Part shown: positions 15,906 to 24,797 of the stretch, piece after piece | Position numbering within the stretch: position 1 is the stretch's first letter | Layout of the letters: the number at the start of each line of letters is the position of its first letter | DNA from: JAKIYB01 sp964590255 | GTDB taxonomy: Bacteria > Armatimonadota > Hebobacteria > CAIYQO01 | Direction: 5' to 3' | Length of the DNA stretch: 64,000 nt | NCBI GenBank assembly: GCA_964590255.1 | Contig: CAZPYA010000004.1 | Location: forward strand, 28,030-92,029 | The notes under the pieces: model-generated | Told to the model about the DNA's origin: nothing | The model's input: the letters and a program-made list of their open reading frames with translations, nothing else | Databases searched by the model: none | Made by a program: the position numbers and the translations under genes

Positions 15906-16967
15906 ATGGCTGACGGTCAGGAGAAAACCGAACAAGCAACACCGCGACGGCGTAAAGACGCCCGCGACAAAGGGCAGGTGGCGCGCAGCTTCGAGCTGAC
16001 CGCCATGCTGAGCCTGCTCGCGGGCATGCTGGCGTTCCGCGCGGTATCCGCGCCGATGGTCACCGCCTGGCAGGAATTCGCGCAGGCAAGCATCATGCGC
16101 GCGTCCGTGGCGCAGTTGACAGTGGAAACGCTGCAGGCGGAGATGCTCACGGCCGGCTTCAGCTTTCTGCGTATCGTGCTGCCGTTGATGCTGGTGCTGA
16201 TGGTCGCGAGTCTGGCGGCGAATATGCTGCAGGTGGGGATGCTGTTCTCGGCGCAGGCGCTGGCTTTCGATTTCAGCCGGTTGAATCCGCTGGCGGGCAT
16301 CGGCCGCATGTTTTCGATGCGCGCCATGGTAGAGGTGCTGAAATCGCTGGCGAAAGCAGGGATGGTAGCGTGGGTGATCGTCGACTTCTTCCGCCAGCGC
16401 ATCTTTCACGATATCGGCCTGCTGCAGGTGAGCCATCAAGAGCTGGCTCCGATGATCTTCGGCATGGTGCTGGACCTGGTCGTGAAAACCACCATCATGC
16501 TATTGGTGATCGCCATCGCCGACTATGCCTACCAGCGCTACCAGCACGAGAAATCGCTGCGCATGTCGAAAGACGAAGTCAAGGAAGAATATAAGCGGCT
16601 GGAAGGCGACCCGTTGGTGAAGGGACGCATTCGCGGCAAGCAGCGCGCGATGGCACGGCAGCGCATGATGTCGGCGGTGCCGACGGCGACGGCGGTGATT
16701 ACCAACCCGACGCACCTGGCGGTGGCGCTGCGCTACGAGCCGGAGACGATGGACGCGCCGCTGGTGGTGGCGAAGGGCCAGCGGTTGGTGGCCGCGCGTA
16801 TCAAGGAGATTGCCCGGGCGCACGGTGTGCCGGTGATCGAAAACAAACCTGTCGCCCGCGCGCTGTACGACGCCTGTGAAATGGGCTCGACAATTCCGAT
16901 GGACCTATATCGCGCCGTGGCCGAGATTATCGCCTTCGTCATGAAGCCAGCGGGACGCCGCACGTAA
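15906..16967 (+). CDS. flhB: Flagellar export switch protein FlhB
   Basis: This 353-residue protein has four membrane helices in its first 210 residues, after a charged N-terminus (EKTEQATPRRRKDARDKGQV). The C-terminal cytoplasmic domain contains the self-cleavage site NPTH at 267-270. Cleavage after this asparagine switches export from rod/hook proteins to filament proteins when FliK reports hook completion. The conserved GVPVIENKPVARALY follows. GAGG precedes the ATG, and flhA begins seven bases after the stop. Confidence 0.97.
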   Translation: MADGQEKTEQATPRRRKDARDKGQVARSFELTAMLSLLAGMLAFRAVSAPMVTAWQEFAQASIMRASVAQLTVETLQAEMLTAGFSFLRIVLPLMLVLMVASLAANMLQVGMLFSAQALAFDFSRLNPLAGIGRMFSMRAMVEVLKSLAKAGMVAWVIVDFFRQRIFHDIGLLQVSHQELAPMIFGMVLDLVVKTTIMLLVIAIADYAYQRYQHEKSLRMSKDEVKEEYKRLEGDPLVKGRIRGKQRAMARQRMMSAVPTATAVITNPTHLAVALRYEPETMDAPLVVAKGQRLVAARIKEIARAHGVPVIENKPVARALYDACEMGSTIPMDLYRAVAEIIAFVMKPAGRRT

Positions 16968-16973
16968 CCCATT

Positions 16974-19064
16974 ATGAATTTTCGCGAATTACTCAACCGC
17001 ATCATCGCATCCGTCGTCGGAGCCTCCGATCTCCAGGCGCCGCTGCTCTTCGTCACCATCCTCGGGATGCTTATCATCCCGATGCCGCCCATCCTGCTTG
17101 ACTTCAGCCTGGTCATCAACATCGCGGTCACCTTCCTGGTGCTGCTGCGCGCGGCCGCCGTCACCCATCCGCTGGAATTTTCCGTCTTCCCCTCAGTGCT
17201 GCTGGTCACCACGCTGCTGCGGCTGGCGCTGAACATCTCCGCCACCCGCCTGATTTTAAGCTCAGCGGATGAAGCGGGCGCTGGGCAGATCATCCATGCC
17301 TTCGGCACCTTCGTCATCGGCGGCAACCCGGTGGTCGGGGTGGTCATCTTCGTCATCCTGGTCATCATCCAGTTTGTGGTCATTACCGCCGGCGCCGGAC
17401 GCGTGGCAGAGGTGGCCGCGCGCTTCACGTTGGACGCCATGCCCGGCAAGCAGATGGCCATCGATGCCGACCTGAACGCCGGCCTCGTTGACGAGCGCGA
17501 GGCGAAGCTGCGCCGTGAACAGGTGGGCAAGGAAGCGGACTTCTACGGCGCGATGGATGGCGCCAGCAAGTTCGTGCGCGGCGACGCCATCGCCGCCATC
17601 GTGATGATTATCATCAACGTCCTCGGCGGGTTCGCGGTGGGCATGCTCATCCACAAGCTGCCGCTGGAGGACGCGCTGAGCATGTATACCATCAAAACGG
17701 TGGGCGAAGGGATCGTGACGCAGATTCCCGCGTTAATCATGTCCATCGCTACCGGCCTTATCGTCACCCGCGCGACCTCGGAATCGAACCTGGGCGAAGA
17801 CCTCTCCTTCCAGGTGCTGGGCCAGTACCGCACCGTGGGCACCGCCGCGGTGATCATGGGCAGTTTCTTGCTGGTGCCAGGTCTGCCGAAGATCCCCTTC
17901 CTGCTGGGGTCTGCGGCGCTGGGCGGGCTGGCGTATTACCGCTGGAAGCAGGCGCAGCAGGCGCCCCCGCCGCCGGAAACGGACTCGACCGACAGCGCCC
18001 CGCCCGCGCCGACCTCGGCGGAGGAGATGCTGTCACTATTGTCGCTGGACCCCATCGAGGTGGAGATCGGCTACGGACTTATCCACCTGGCCGACCCATC
18101 GCAAGGGGGCGACCTGCTGGAGCGCATCACCACGCTTCGTAAGCAAATCGCCATGGAGATGGGCTTCGTGGTGCCGCCAGTGCGGGTGCGCGACAACATC
18201 CAGTTAAAGAACACCGGCTACAGCATCAAGCTGTGGGACGTGGAGATCGCCAACGGCGAAATCGTGCCGCGCTTTCTGCTGGCGATGAATCCGAACGACC
18301 CGGATACCGCCTTCCCCGGGTCCATTCCCACGCGCGAGCCGGCCTTTGGGCTGCCGGCGCAGTGGATTCAGGAAGCGCAGAAGATGCAGGCGGAGATGGC
18401 GGGCTTCACCGTCGTCGACCCCACCACCGTGCTGGTAACGCACTTGAGCGAGGTGATTCGCGGTCATGCGCACGAGATCCTCACCAGGCAGGACGTGCAG
18501 GGCCTGATGGATAAGGTGCGCGCGGTGGCGCCGGCACTGGTGGACGACCTGGTGCCGAAGGTGATGAGCCTGGCGGAGATACACCGGGTGATGCAGAACC
18601 TGCTGCGCGAACGCGTGTCAATTCGCGACTTGAACCGCGTGCTGTCAACGCTGGGCGATTACGCGCCGAGCATCCGCGACGTGGAGCAGTTGACCGAACA
18701 CGTGCGGCAGTCGATGGCGCGGGTGATCAGCAACCAGTATCGCGGCGCGGAAGGCCCCATCGACGTGATCACCCTCGACCCGGACGTCGAAGAGCTGCTA
18801 CTGGACAACCTGCGTCCCACGCAATACGGGCTGCAAATCGTGCTGGAGCCGGGCACCGCGCAGACGCTGTTATTGAATATCAAGGCGCAGGCGGAGCGGA
18901 TGATCGCCATGGGCTACACCCCCGTGCTGCTCTGCTCCACGCAACTGCGGCTGTACCTGCGCCGCTTCATTGAACGCTTCATGCCCAGCATCACCGTGCT
19001 GTCGCACGCGGAGGTGGCGTCCGGCGTGCAGGCGCAGTCACGCGGGTCGGTGTCGCTGACGTAG
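16974..19064 (+). CDS. flhA: Flagellar export gate protein FlhA
   Basis: At 696 residues it has the full FlhA length. The N-terminal half has about eight membrane helices with the FHIPEP-type cytoplasmic loop (AARFTLDAMPGKQMAIDAD). A Pro-rich linker (about 325-345) leads to the cytoplasmic C-domain, which forms the nonameric ring and binds chaperone-cargo complexes. FlhA drives proton-coupled export. Its ribosome site is weak, so its translation may depend on coupling from flhB. Confidence 0.97.
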   Translation: MNFRELLNRIIASVVGASDLQAPLLFVTILGMLIIPMPPILLDFSLVINIAVTFLVLLRAAAVTHPLEFSVFPSVLLVTTLLRLALNISATRLILSSADEAGAGQIIHAFGTFVIGGNPVVGVVIFVILVIIQFVVITAGAGRVAEVAARFTLDAMPGKQMAIDADLNAGLVDEREAKLRREQVGKEADFYGAMDGASKFVRGDAIAAIVMIIINVLGGFAVGMLIHKLPLEDALSMYTIKTVGEGIVTQIPALIMSIATGLIVTRATSESNLGEDLSFQVLGQYRTVGTAAVIMGSFLLVPGLPKIPFLLGSAALGGLAYYRWKQAQQAPPPPETDSTDSAPPAPTSAEEMLSLLSLDPIEVEIGYGLIHLADPSQGGDLLERITTLRKQIAMEMGFVVPPVRVRDNIQLKNTGYSIKLWDVEIANGEIVPRFLLAMNPNDPDTAFPGSIPTREPAFGLPAQWIQEAQKMQAEMAGFTVVDPTTVLVTHLSEVIRGHAHEILTRQDVQGLMDKVRAVAPALVDDLVPKVMSLAEIHRVMQNLLRERVSIRDLNRVLSTLGDYAPSIRDVEQLTEHVRQSMARVISNQYRGAEGPIDVITLDPDVEELLLDNLRPTQYGLQIVLEPGTAQTLLLNIKAQAERMIAMGYTPVLLCSTQLRLYLRRFIERFMPSITVLSHAEVASGVQAQSRGSVSLT

Positions 19065-19072
19065 AGGAAATT

Positions 19073-20065
19073 ATGGCTATGCGAAAATTCTATGCGGCGA
19101 CCGTGGAAGACGCCCTGGCGCAGGTCGCGCGCGAGTTGGGCGAGGACGCCGTCATTCTGGATACCCGCACTGTGCAGGAACGGGACAACCACCCCTTCGA
19201 GGGGGTGGAGGTGTGGGTGCAGGAACCGGAAACGGCCCCTGTGCCGGCCCCAGCGCTGAAGCCGCCTCCCATGCCGGTCGCCACGACCCCCGACGCGCTG
19301 GCTGGCGAGTTGCACCACCTGCAGGCGCAGATACAGACGGTACACCAGCAACTGGACAGCGTGGTGCAGCGCATGGGGTGGCTGGGCGCGACGGCAGGCG
19401 AGGCGGTTGGTGAATTGGGCGACGCGGTGGCGTCCTCGCTGGCGCTTCGTCTGCCCTTCTCCGGCGGCATCCGGCTGAACGGGTCTACGCGGGTGGCGCT
19501 CATCGGTCCGGCGGGCGTCGGCAAAACCACCCAGGCGTTGAAGCTGGCCTATCACCTGGCGCACGGGTGTGGGGTGACTGTCGGCCTCATCGCCGCGGAT
19601 ACCTTGCGCGTGGGCGCGCGCGAGCAGATCGGCAAGGCCTGCGCGGCGCTGGGCTTGCCGCTGGCTTACGTATACAATGCCGAGCAGGTGGCGGCCGCCG
19701 TGGATGCACTGCGCGACTGCCAGGTGCTGCTGCTGGACACGCCGGGGGTGAATCCGCGCCAAGCGGACGAGTGCGCATGGCTGGACGTGCTGCTGACGGC
19801 GCTGGACCCGGCGGAAGTGCACCTGGTGCTGCCCGCCGCGCTCACCGGCACGGGCCTGCGGGCGCTGCTGCGCGCGTATGCCCGGTACGAACCGGATCAC
19901 CTGATCCTGACGAAGCTCGACGAGATCGCCTGCCTGTCGGAGAGCGCGCCGCTCATCCTGGACAGCGGATTAGCACTCAGTTTCCTGGGCATCGGCCCGT
20001 CGATCATGGACGATTTACTCGTGGCATCCGCCGAGGAATGCGCGCGCTTCCTGCGCGCTGAGTAG
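19073..20065 (+). CDS. flhF: SRP-family GTPase FlhF
   Basis: This 330-residue protein begins with the FlhF signature MRKFYAATVEDALAQVARELG. A Pro-rich linker and short helical N-domain follow, then the SRP-type GTPase domain with the G1 loop GPAGVGKT (145-152), DTLRVGAREQ, LLLDTPGV and LTKLDE. FlhF sets the number and place of flagella with the ATPase FlhG. FlhG is not encoded next to it here; a small membrane protein gene occupies that place. It begins nine bases after flhA. Confidence 0.95.
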   Translation: MAMRKFYAATVEDALAQVARELGEDAVILDTRTVQERDNHPFEGVEVWVQEPETAPVPAPALKPPPMPVATTPDALAGELHHLQAQIQTVHQQLDSVVQRMGWLGATAGEAVGELGDAVASSLALRLPFSGGIRLNGSTRVALIGPAGVGKTTQALKLAYHLAHGCGVTVGLIAADTLRVGAREQIGKACAALGLPLAYVYNAEQVAAAVDALRDCQVLLLDTPGVNPRQADECAWLDVLLTALDPAEVHLVLPAALTGTGLRALLRAYARYEPDHLILTKLDEIACLSESAPLILDSGLALSFLGIGPSIMDDLLVASAEECARFLRAE

Positions 20066-20073
20066 GAGCGCAC

Positions 20074-20280
20074 ATGTCATTAAAGCAAATCGTCATGCAA
20101 ATCGGCGTCTTCGGCGCGATCATCACCTTCGGGTTGACGTTGTGGCGCATGCTGACGGCCTACAATGCCGACCCCTTCGACGCGGCGGTACACGCCGTGC
20201 TCGGGGCACTGGGCGTCATCATCCTGGCACTGCTGCTGTGCGGCATCATCGAGAAGCTGGCAGGCACCCCGGAGGAATGA
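20074..20280 (+). CDS. Small two-helix membrane protein between flhF and fliA
   Basis: I do not recognise this 68-residue protein. It has two predicted membrane helices (about 5-26 and 41-62) joined by a short acidic loop (NADPFDAA), with a charged C-terminus. AGGAG lies six bases before the ATG. It follows flhF by eight bases in the position where many genomes carry flhG. It is too small to replace FlhG's ATPase. Confidence 0.6.
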   Translation: MSLKQIVMQIGVFGAIITFGLTLWRMLTAYNADPFDAAVHAVLGALGVIILALLLCGIIEKLAGTPEE

Positions 20281-20319
20281 TAGACTTTTTGATATTCCTT
20301 ACAAATCCTTTATCTCTCT

Positions 20320-20334
20320 GGCAGGAAGCCTGCC
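20320..20334 (+). promoter_or_regulatory. Small hairpin ahead of fliA
   Basis: GGCAGG and CCTGCC form a 6-base stem with a three-base loop in the AT-rich 88-base gap before the sigma-factor gene. It could slow read-through or mark an internal leader. A TTGATA at 20289 is a possible -35, but its -10 is poor. Confidence 0.2.
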
Positions 20335-20368
20335 GCCCTGCAGCGTAGTGTATTAAGCGGAATTATTT

Positions 20369-21124
20369 ATGGTTGAACTTTGGACAGCCTATCGTGAAGC
20401 ACCCAGCGACGCCTTGCGGAGCCAGCTCATCGAGCAATATGCGCCGCTGGCTAAGTATGTGGTAGATCGTCTCAACCTGCAGCCCACCGGCGGCTTGAGC
20501 TACGACGACCTGATCAGCCAGGCGATTGTCGGGTTGATCGAGGCGATCGACCGCTATGACCCGTCGCGCGGCGTAAAATTCAACACCTTCGCCTACTATC
20601 GCATTCGCGGCGCGGTGATGGATATGTTGCGCGAGCTGGACTGGGTGCCGCGCTCGCTGCGCGCGAAAAGCTCGGATATTGTCAATACCATCGCCCGGCT
20701 GGAAGGCGAGTTGCACCGCACGCCGACCGACGCCGAAGTGGCGGCGGCGATGGGCCTGACCCAATCGCAGTTCGACAATATGGCACAGGAAGTGGGCGGA
20801 CAGACGGTGGTGTCGCTCGATGAATTCGTCGAGCATGCCGCCGGCGAGCACAGCTCGCCCATGGCTGACCTGATTCCCGATCCCAACGCCATTTCGCCGG
20901 AAGAACACACCGCCTACGCGGACATGCGGCGCGAGCTGGCGGAAGCGATCGACAGCCTGCCGGGCAACGAGCGGATGGTCATCTCGCTGTATTACCAGGA
21001 TGGCCTGACGCTGAAAGAAATCGGCAAGGTGCTGGGCGTGACGGAATCGCGGGTCTGCCAGGTACATTCTAAGGCGATCCTGCGGCTGCGCGCGATGATG
21101 CAGGCCGCCTTCCCCCATGTCTGA
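20369..21124 (+). CDS. fliA: Flagellar sigma factor (FliA/SigD/WhiG type)
   Basis: This 251-residue group 3 sigma-70 factor lacks region 1.1. Region 2 (about 15-90) contains GLSYDDLISQAIVGLIEAIDRYDP, KFNTFAYYRIRGAVMD and MLRELDWVPRSLR. Region 3 covers about 95-140. Region 4, near the end, carries LPGNERMVISLYYQDGLTLKEIGKVLGVTESRVCQ, which reads the -35. It should recognise the TAAA...GCCGATAA-type sites listed elsewhere in this window and be held back by FlgM (32006-32305). Its place after flhF is as in Bacillus and many other bacteria. Confidence 0.96.
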   Translation: MVELWTAYREAPSDALRSQLIEQYAPLAKYVVDRLNLQPTGGLSYDDLISQAIVGLIEAIDRYDPSRGVKFNTFAYYRIRGAVMDMLRELDWVPRSLRAKSSDIVNTIARLEGELHRTPTDAEVAAAMGLTQSQFDNMAQEVGGQTVVSLDEFVEHAAGEHSSPMADLIPDPNAISPEEHTAYADMRRELAEAIDSLPGNERMVISLYYQDGLTLKEIGKVLGVTESRVCQVHSKAILRLRAMMQAAFPHV

Positions 21125-21242
21125 CCGCTCCCCTGCCCTACCCCGCCGGTGAGCGCCTTTCGCACTCCGGAAGGTATCTCCCCCGCGGCAGCGAATTGTA
21201 TCCACAGCATAGTCCCGGCATTCATCCCAGGGAGACGGCACC

Positions 21243-21503
21243 ATGATCGAGATTCGGAAAGTCGAGCCCGAACGGATTCCGCCCCCGCCAGCCAGCGACC
21301 ACTCCGGCCGGGTGCAGATAGAGCGCCGCCCGCACGACCAGGCGGAACACGAGGGCGGAAAACAGCGCCGGCCGAAGCCGGAAGAGGAATTGGCCGCCGA
21401 GGAACCGGCGGCGCCGAGTATTCAGACATATGACCCCGACGGCCACATGGAAGAACACGACCTGCCGGGCACGCAGACGCATCGCATCGACTTCACCGCT
21501 TGA
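21243..21503 (+). CDS. Small hydrophilic charged protein, unrecognised
   Basis: This 86-residue protein is rich in Glu, Pro, Arg and Asp, with no membrane segment or signal, and is likely disordered. The ATG at 21243 follows AGGGAGA with good spacing, and its stop leads directly to the next gene. Codon use is like that of its neighbours. It lies between fliA and the SwrB-like gene, so it is probably co-transcribed with fliA. No function can be named. Confidence 0.5.
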   Translation: MIEIRKVEPERIPPPPASDHSGRVQIERRPHDQAEHEGGKQRRPKPEEELAAEEPAAPSIQTYDPDGHMEEHDLPGTQTHRIDFTA

Positions 21504-21514
21504 CCGGAGACCGC

Positions 21515-21904
21515 ATGACGCCTATCGAGCTCAACGCCACCTCGCAACTGGCCCTTCTCCTCATCGTCGCCGCGGGCGCCTGGTGGGGTTGGACGCGCCT
21601 CCGCGCGCAACGGCCAGCCGCCCCCCCGACCGCGATCCCGGCGCCCGATGACGCCATCCTGACTGATGATGCCATCCTTGCCGACGACGAGGTGCTGGCG
21701 CGTCTGCGGCGACTGGAAGCAAAAGTGGACCTGCTGCTGGCACGCGGTGACACCGCCTCGTCACAGGTCCCCACCACCCAGGCAGACATCACCCGTCTGC
21801 ACGACGCCGGGCACAGTGCGGAACAAATCGCCGAGACGCTGCAACTCGCGCGCGGGGAAGTGGAACTGGTGCTGCGGATGCGGGAGACACGTCTGCAGTC
21901 CTGA
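21515..21904 (+). CDS. SwrB-like membrane-anchored coiled-coil protein
   Basis: The protein has 129 residues: one N-terminal membrane helix (about 10-27), an acidic linker with the repeat DDAILTDDAILADD, a short coiled coil (LRRLEAKVDLLL) and a C-terminal helix-turn-helix-like tail (LHDAGHSAEQIAETLQLARGEVELVLRMR). Size, topology and the position right after the flagellar sigma factor match Bacillus SwrB, which promotes assembly of the export apparatus. I chose the ATG at 21515 with GGAGA upstream; a TTG at 21500 overlaps the previous stop and is less likely. Confidence 0.55.
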   Translation: MTPIELNATSQLALLLIVAAGAWWGWTRLRAQRPAAPPTAIPAPDDAILTDDAILADDEVLARLRRLEAKVDLLLARGDTASSQVPTTQADITRLHDAGHSAEQIAETLQLARGEVELVLRMRETRLQS

Positions 21905-21920
21905 GCGGAAGCGGGCGCGA

Positions 21921-22418
21921 TCAGCGCATGCCGTCGAGGAAGCGCGGGGCGCTGTGCGTGGGACTGATGACGTAGCGTTTCATCGCCTGGCGCTGGGCGT
22001 GGGTCTTCAGCAGGGCGAGCAGGGAATCGCGGGCGTCTTCCAGCGCGGTGCGAGCAGCTTCTTCCGCTTCCTGCACATGAGTAAATTGCATGCGCACGCG
22101 CTCCTGCGCCTGCTGCAGAGCGTCCGCTACGCGCGGGTGTCCCGCGGACAGCAACGCTCCATGGCAACTGGCAGTGCGGTGAAAGAGGCCGGCCGGATCG
22201 CGCGCGGTGAGCGCATGCAACAGCGCCTGGCGCTGGTGTAAGGTCTGCTCCAGCGACTCGCTGGCCTCGACGGCCAGACGGCCGGTGAGCGCTAGCAACT
22301 CATCCAGCAGGCGCGACAACTCAGCGTACCCCTGCAGGAGTGCGTCAGACATCGCGAGGCTGTCAGTCAGGCTTCCTGTTTCATTCATCAATTCGTCCAC
22401 TGTGCCCGCTTGCCGCAA
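21921..22418 (-). CDS. fliT: Probable FliT-like flagellar chaperone
   Basis: This 165-residue, almost wholly helical protein is encoded just after fliS and fliD. That is the usual place of FliT, the export chaperone of the filament cap protein FliD. Leu/Ala heptad-like patterns (YAELSRLLDELLALTGRLA) support a helical bundle. The TTG at 22418 is the best start, because AGGAG inside the last codons of fliS lies six bases upstream. The first ATG (22388) has no comparable site. It converges on the plus-strand operon with 16 bases between the stops. Confidence 0.5.
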   Translation of the reverse strand: MRQAGTVDELMNETGSLTDSLAMSDALLQGYAELSRLLDELLALTGRLAVEASESLEQTLHQRQALLHALTARDPAGLFHRTASCHGALLSAGHPRVADALQQAQERVRMQFTHVQEAEEAARTALEDARDSLLALLKTHAQRQAMKRYVISPTHSAPRFLDGMR

Positions 22419-22805
22419 TCAACTCTCCTGATTTCGCACCTGCTGTTCGGCCTGCGCCCAGGTGTCGCGCAGATCGGCCACCAGGGACGCGACTTCATCG
22501 ACCGCGGCGAGGTCGTCATGCACATTTGCATGGATGATTCGCTGATACATGTAATTATATAACCGTTCCAGATTACGCACCAATTCGGGGAACGCGTCCG
22601 TGTTGAGGGTGCAATAGAGTTCGAGGATGAGTTCTTGCGCCTTCTGCAGGTTGGCGTTCTGTGTTTCAAGGCGTCCTTGCTGCATGGCGCTTTTACCTTC
22701 CTGCAAGTATCGCAGCAGGCCATCGTAGGTGAGCAGGAGCAACTGGCCCCGGCTGATGGTGGTGACTTGATTCGCACGGTAGGCATTAATGCTCGCGACG
22801 GCCAT
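22419..22805 (-). CDS. fliS: Flagellin export chaperone FliS
   Basis: This 128-residue protein shows the FliS pattern: INAYRANQVTTISRGQLLLLTYDGLLRYL at the N-terminus, then LILELYCTLNTD and LYNYMYQRIIHAN. FliS wraps the disordered C-terminus of flagellin and delivers it to FlhA. The ATG at 22805 has AAGGA five bases upstream; an ATG two codons earlier and a GTG further up are less well placed. Its last codons carry the ribosome site of the FliT-like gene. Confidence 0.93.
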   Translation of the reverse strand: MAVASINAYRANQVTTISRGQLLLLTYDGLLRYLQEGKSAMQQGRLETQNANLQKAQELILELYCTLNTDAFPELVRNLERLYNYMYQRIIHANVHDDLAAVDEVASLVADLRDTWAQAEQQVRNQES

Positions 22806-22844
22806 GATCATCCTTCTTTCTGCGGCGACACCGTCACTCATCCC

Positions 22845-24782
22845 TTACGATGACGTGTTATAACTTGGCAACTGGGCGATGAGATTCGTCAACTGGGCAC
22901 TCTGGTTTTTCATCGTGCTCAACGCCACTTCCATGGCATTAAACTGGGCGCGCATCCGCTCGATCTCGCGGGTGACCGAATCGCTTTCGCGGGTGATGTT
23001 GTCATCCAACGATGCGACATTATTATCGAGCGTCTCCAGGATATTGCTGATGGTGCCATCGCCGCTGCGAGTAACAAAATCCAGCAATCGATCCAGCGCC
23101 CCGCCCACCCCCTGGGTGAAGACGACGCTGCCAAAATCGCCGGTAGTTCCACCGGTCACCTGCAGCTTGAGCCCATTGGCATTGCCGGTGCTGCTGGTGA
23201 GCACTTCCCCGCTGCCGGTGGCGGCCTCGCCGTTGATGGTGCCCTGCACGTCCTTGCCGACGCGGCCGACATTGCCCGCTCCGGGATTGCCGGCGGTCAT
23301 CTGGGTGGTGCCCACCCCGGTGCCGCCCGCGGCCACGTTCGACGTCACCTTCACGTATTGGGTAGCCCCGTAGTCCACCTGGGTGAACGACAGGTAGTTT
23401 CCGGCGCCGGTGCCGTCCGCGCCGGTCAGCGAGGCTGTTACGCGACTGTCCGCCATTTTCGCGTTGATGGCCGTCAGCATCTGAGAGCGGGTCATCCCGC
23501 TGGTCAACGTGATCGAAACATCGTTGATGGTCAGCGTTTCATCCTGGGTCAACGTCGCAGGCACCTCAGCGCCACCAATGGTCAGGCGGGCTTTTTCCGC
23601 CGCCTGGGTGATCTGCACGGCGTAGCCGCTGCTGCTACTCACTTTGGTATCGGCAGTCGAACCCAAATACTTTACATCGGCGTTGTCCGCCGTGCCGGTG
23701 GTGCTGAATAATCGCACCACCGCATCGCGGTCTTCCGCCATCGCGGCGTCGATGGCCGCGGTGTCGAAGGCCAGCTTGCCGTCGGTACCGAGCCGCATCC
23801 CAGCCTGCACCGCGGTGCGCATCTCTGTCGGCAGGCCGCTGACAATGCCGGTCACGGTCGTCAGCAGCTCATTCTTGATGGACGTTAACCGTGAATTACC
23901 GAAGAGCAAACCGGTCGAACCCGAGTCGCTGTTATACGAGGCGACCTGTCCCATTAAATCGAGAAACGAGTTCACCTGGGTCACCAGGCCATTGACGGCG
24001 GTACGGACATCTGAGTTGGATGACGTCACGTTGATCGTCGCCGTCTTACCCACCGACGCTTGCAACAGCGTGAATGTGAGGCCGGGGATAACATCGGTGA
24101 GGGTGGTGCCGGTGCGTGTGAGCGTGACCGCATTGGCCCCGCTGCCGAGGGTCACCTCGGTATCGTTGGCCTCCTGCAATGTCGCCATGTTCGGCGCGGT
24201 GCCGCCGGTCAGCGTGGAATCCATCGTAATCGCCGCCGCGGTGCCGGCGGACTTCGCGGCGAGCACCAGGTGGTACGCATCATCGTCGTTCACGATATAC
24301 GCGGTGACATTGGCGTCGCTCAAGTTGATGGCGTCGCGCAAACCCGCGAGAGTCAACTCGTGAACCTCGATCGCCGTCGTCTCGCCATTCGAGGTAATGG
24401 AGACGGTGCCGGTGCCCAGGCTGGTGGTGTTCTCATCGGTATGCGCCTGGCTGATCAGTTGATGGTTCGTGGACAATTTATTGACGGTCAGCGTGTATTG
24501 CCCGGGAATGGCGCCAGCGCCGGCGCTGGCAGTGATGCTGCTCTCTGTGGTAGAAGCTGCCATCGCGCCGTTGCCGCTCAACGTAGAAAGGGCTGCGGCC
24601 TTTTCCTTTACGGCGAGGAGGCGCGAGGAGACTTCGTGCCAGGCGGCCTGCTGGTTTTGTATGGTTGTCCGCTGCGTTTGCAAGCGCGTCACGGGTTGCC
24701 GCGCCAGCGCTTCCAGCTTGCTCAGAATGCCATCCGTATCCAGCCCGGAGGCCAGGCCTCCGACCGACATTGTTCCCGCCAT
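22845..24782 (-). CDS. fliD: Filament cap protein FliD
   Basis: This 645-residue hook-associated protein 2 caps the growing filament. The N-terminal D0/D1 region (VGGLASGLDTDGILSKL, LQTQRTTIQNQQAAW) and the C-terminal coiled coil (RMRAQFNAMEVALSTMKNQSAQLTNLIAQL) are typical. The middle is a Thr/Ala-rich variable domain, larger than in the 450-470-residue enteric protein. It lies between flaG and fliS in one unit. Confidence 0.95.
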   Translation of the reverse strand: MAGTMSVGGLASGLDTDGILSKLEALARQPVTRLQTQRTTIQNQQAAWHEVSSRLLAVKEKAAALSTLSGNGAMAASTTESSITASAGAGAIPGQYTLTVNKLSTNHQLISQAHTDENTTSLGTGTVSITSNGETTAIEVHELTLAGLRDAINLSDANVTAYIVNDDDAYHLVLAAKSAGTAAAITMDSTLTGGTAPNMATLQEANDTEVTLGSGANAVTLTRTGTTLTDVIPGLTFTLLQASVGKTATINVTSSNSDVRTAVNGLVTQVNSFLDLMGQVASYNSDSGSTGLLFGNSRLTSIKNELLTTVTGIVSGLPTEMRTAVQAGMRLGTDGKLAFDTAAIDAAMAEDRDAVVRLFSTTGTADNADVKYLGSTADTKVSSSSGYAVQITQAAEKARLTIGGAEVPATLTQDETLTINDVSITLTSGMTRSQMLTAINAKMADSRVTASLTGADGTGAGNYLSFTQVDYGATQYVKVTSNVAAGGTGVGTTQMTAGNPGAGNVGRVGKDVQGTINGEAATGSGEVLTSSTGNANGLKLQVTGGTTGDFGSVVFTQGVGGALDRLLDFVTRSGDGTISNILETLDNNVASLDDNITRESDSVTREIERMRAQFNAMEVALSTMKNQSAQLTNLIAQLPSYNTSS

Positions 24783-24797
24783 GCCCCACCTCCCGCG

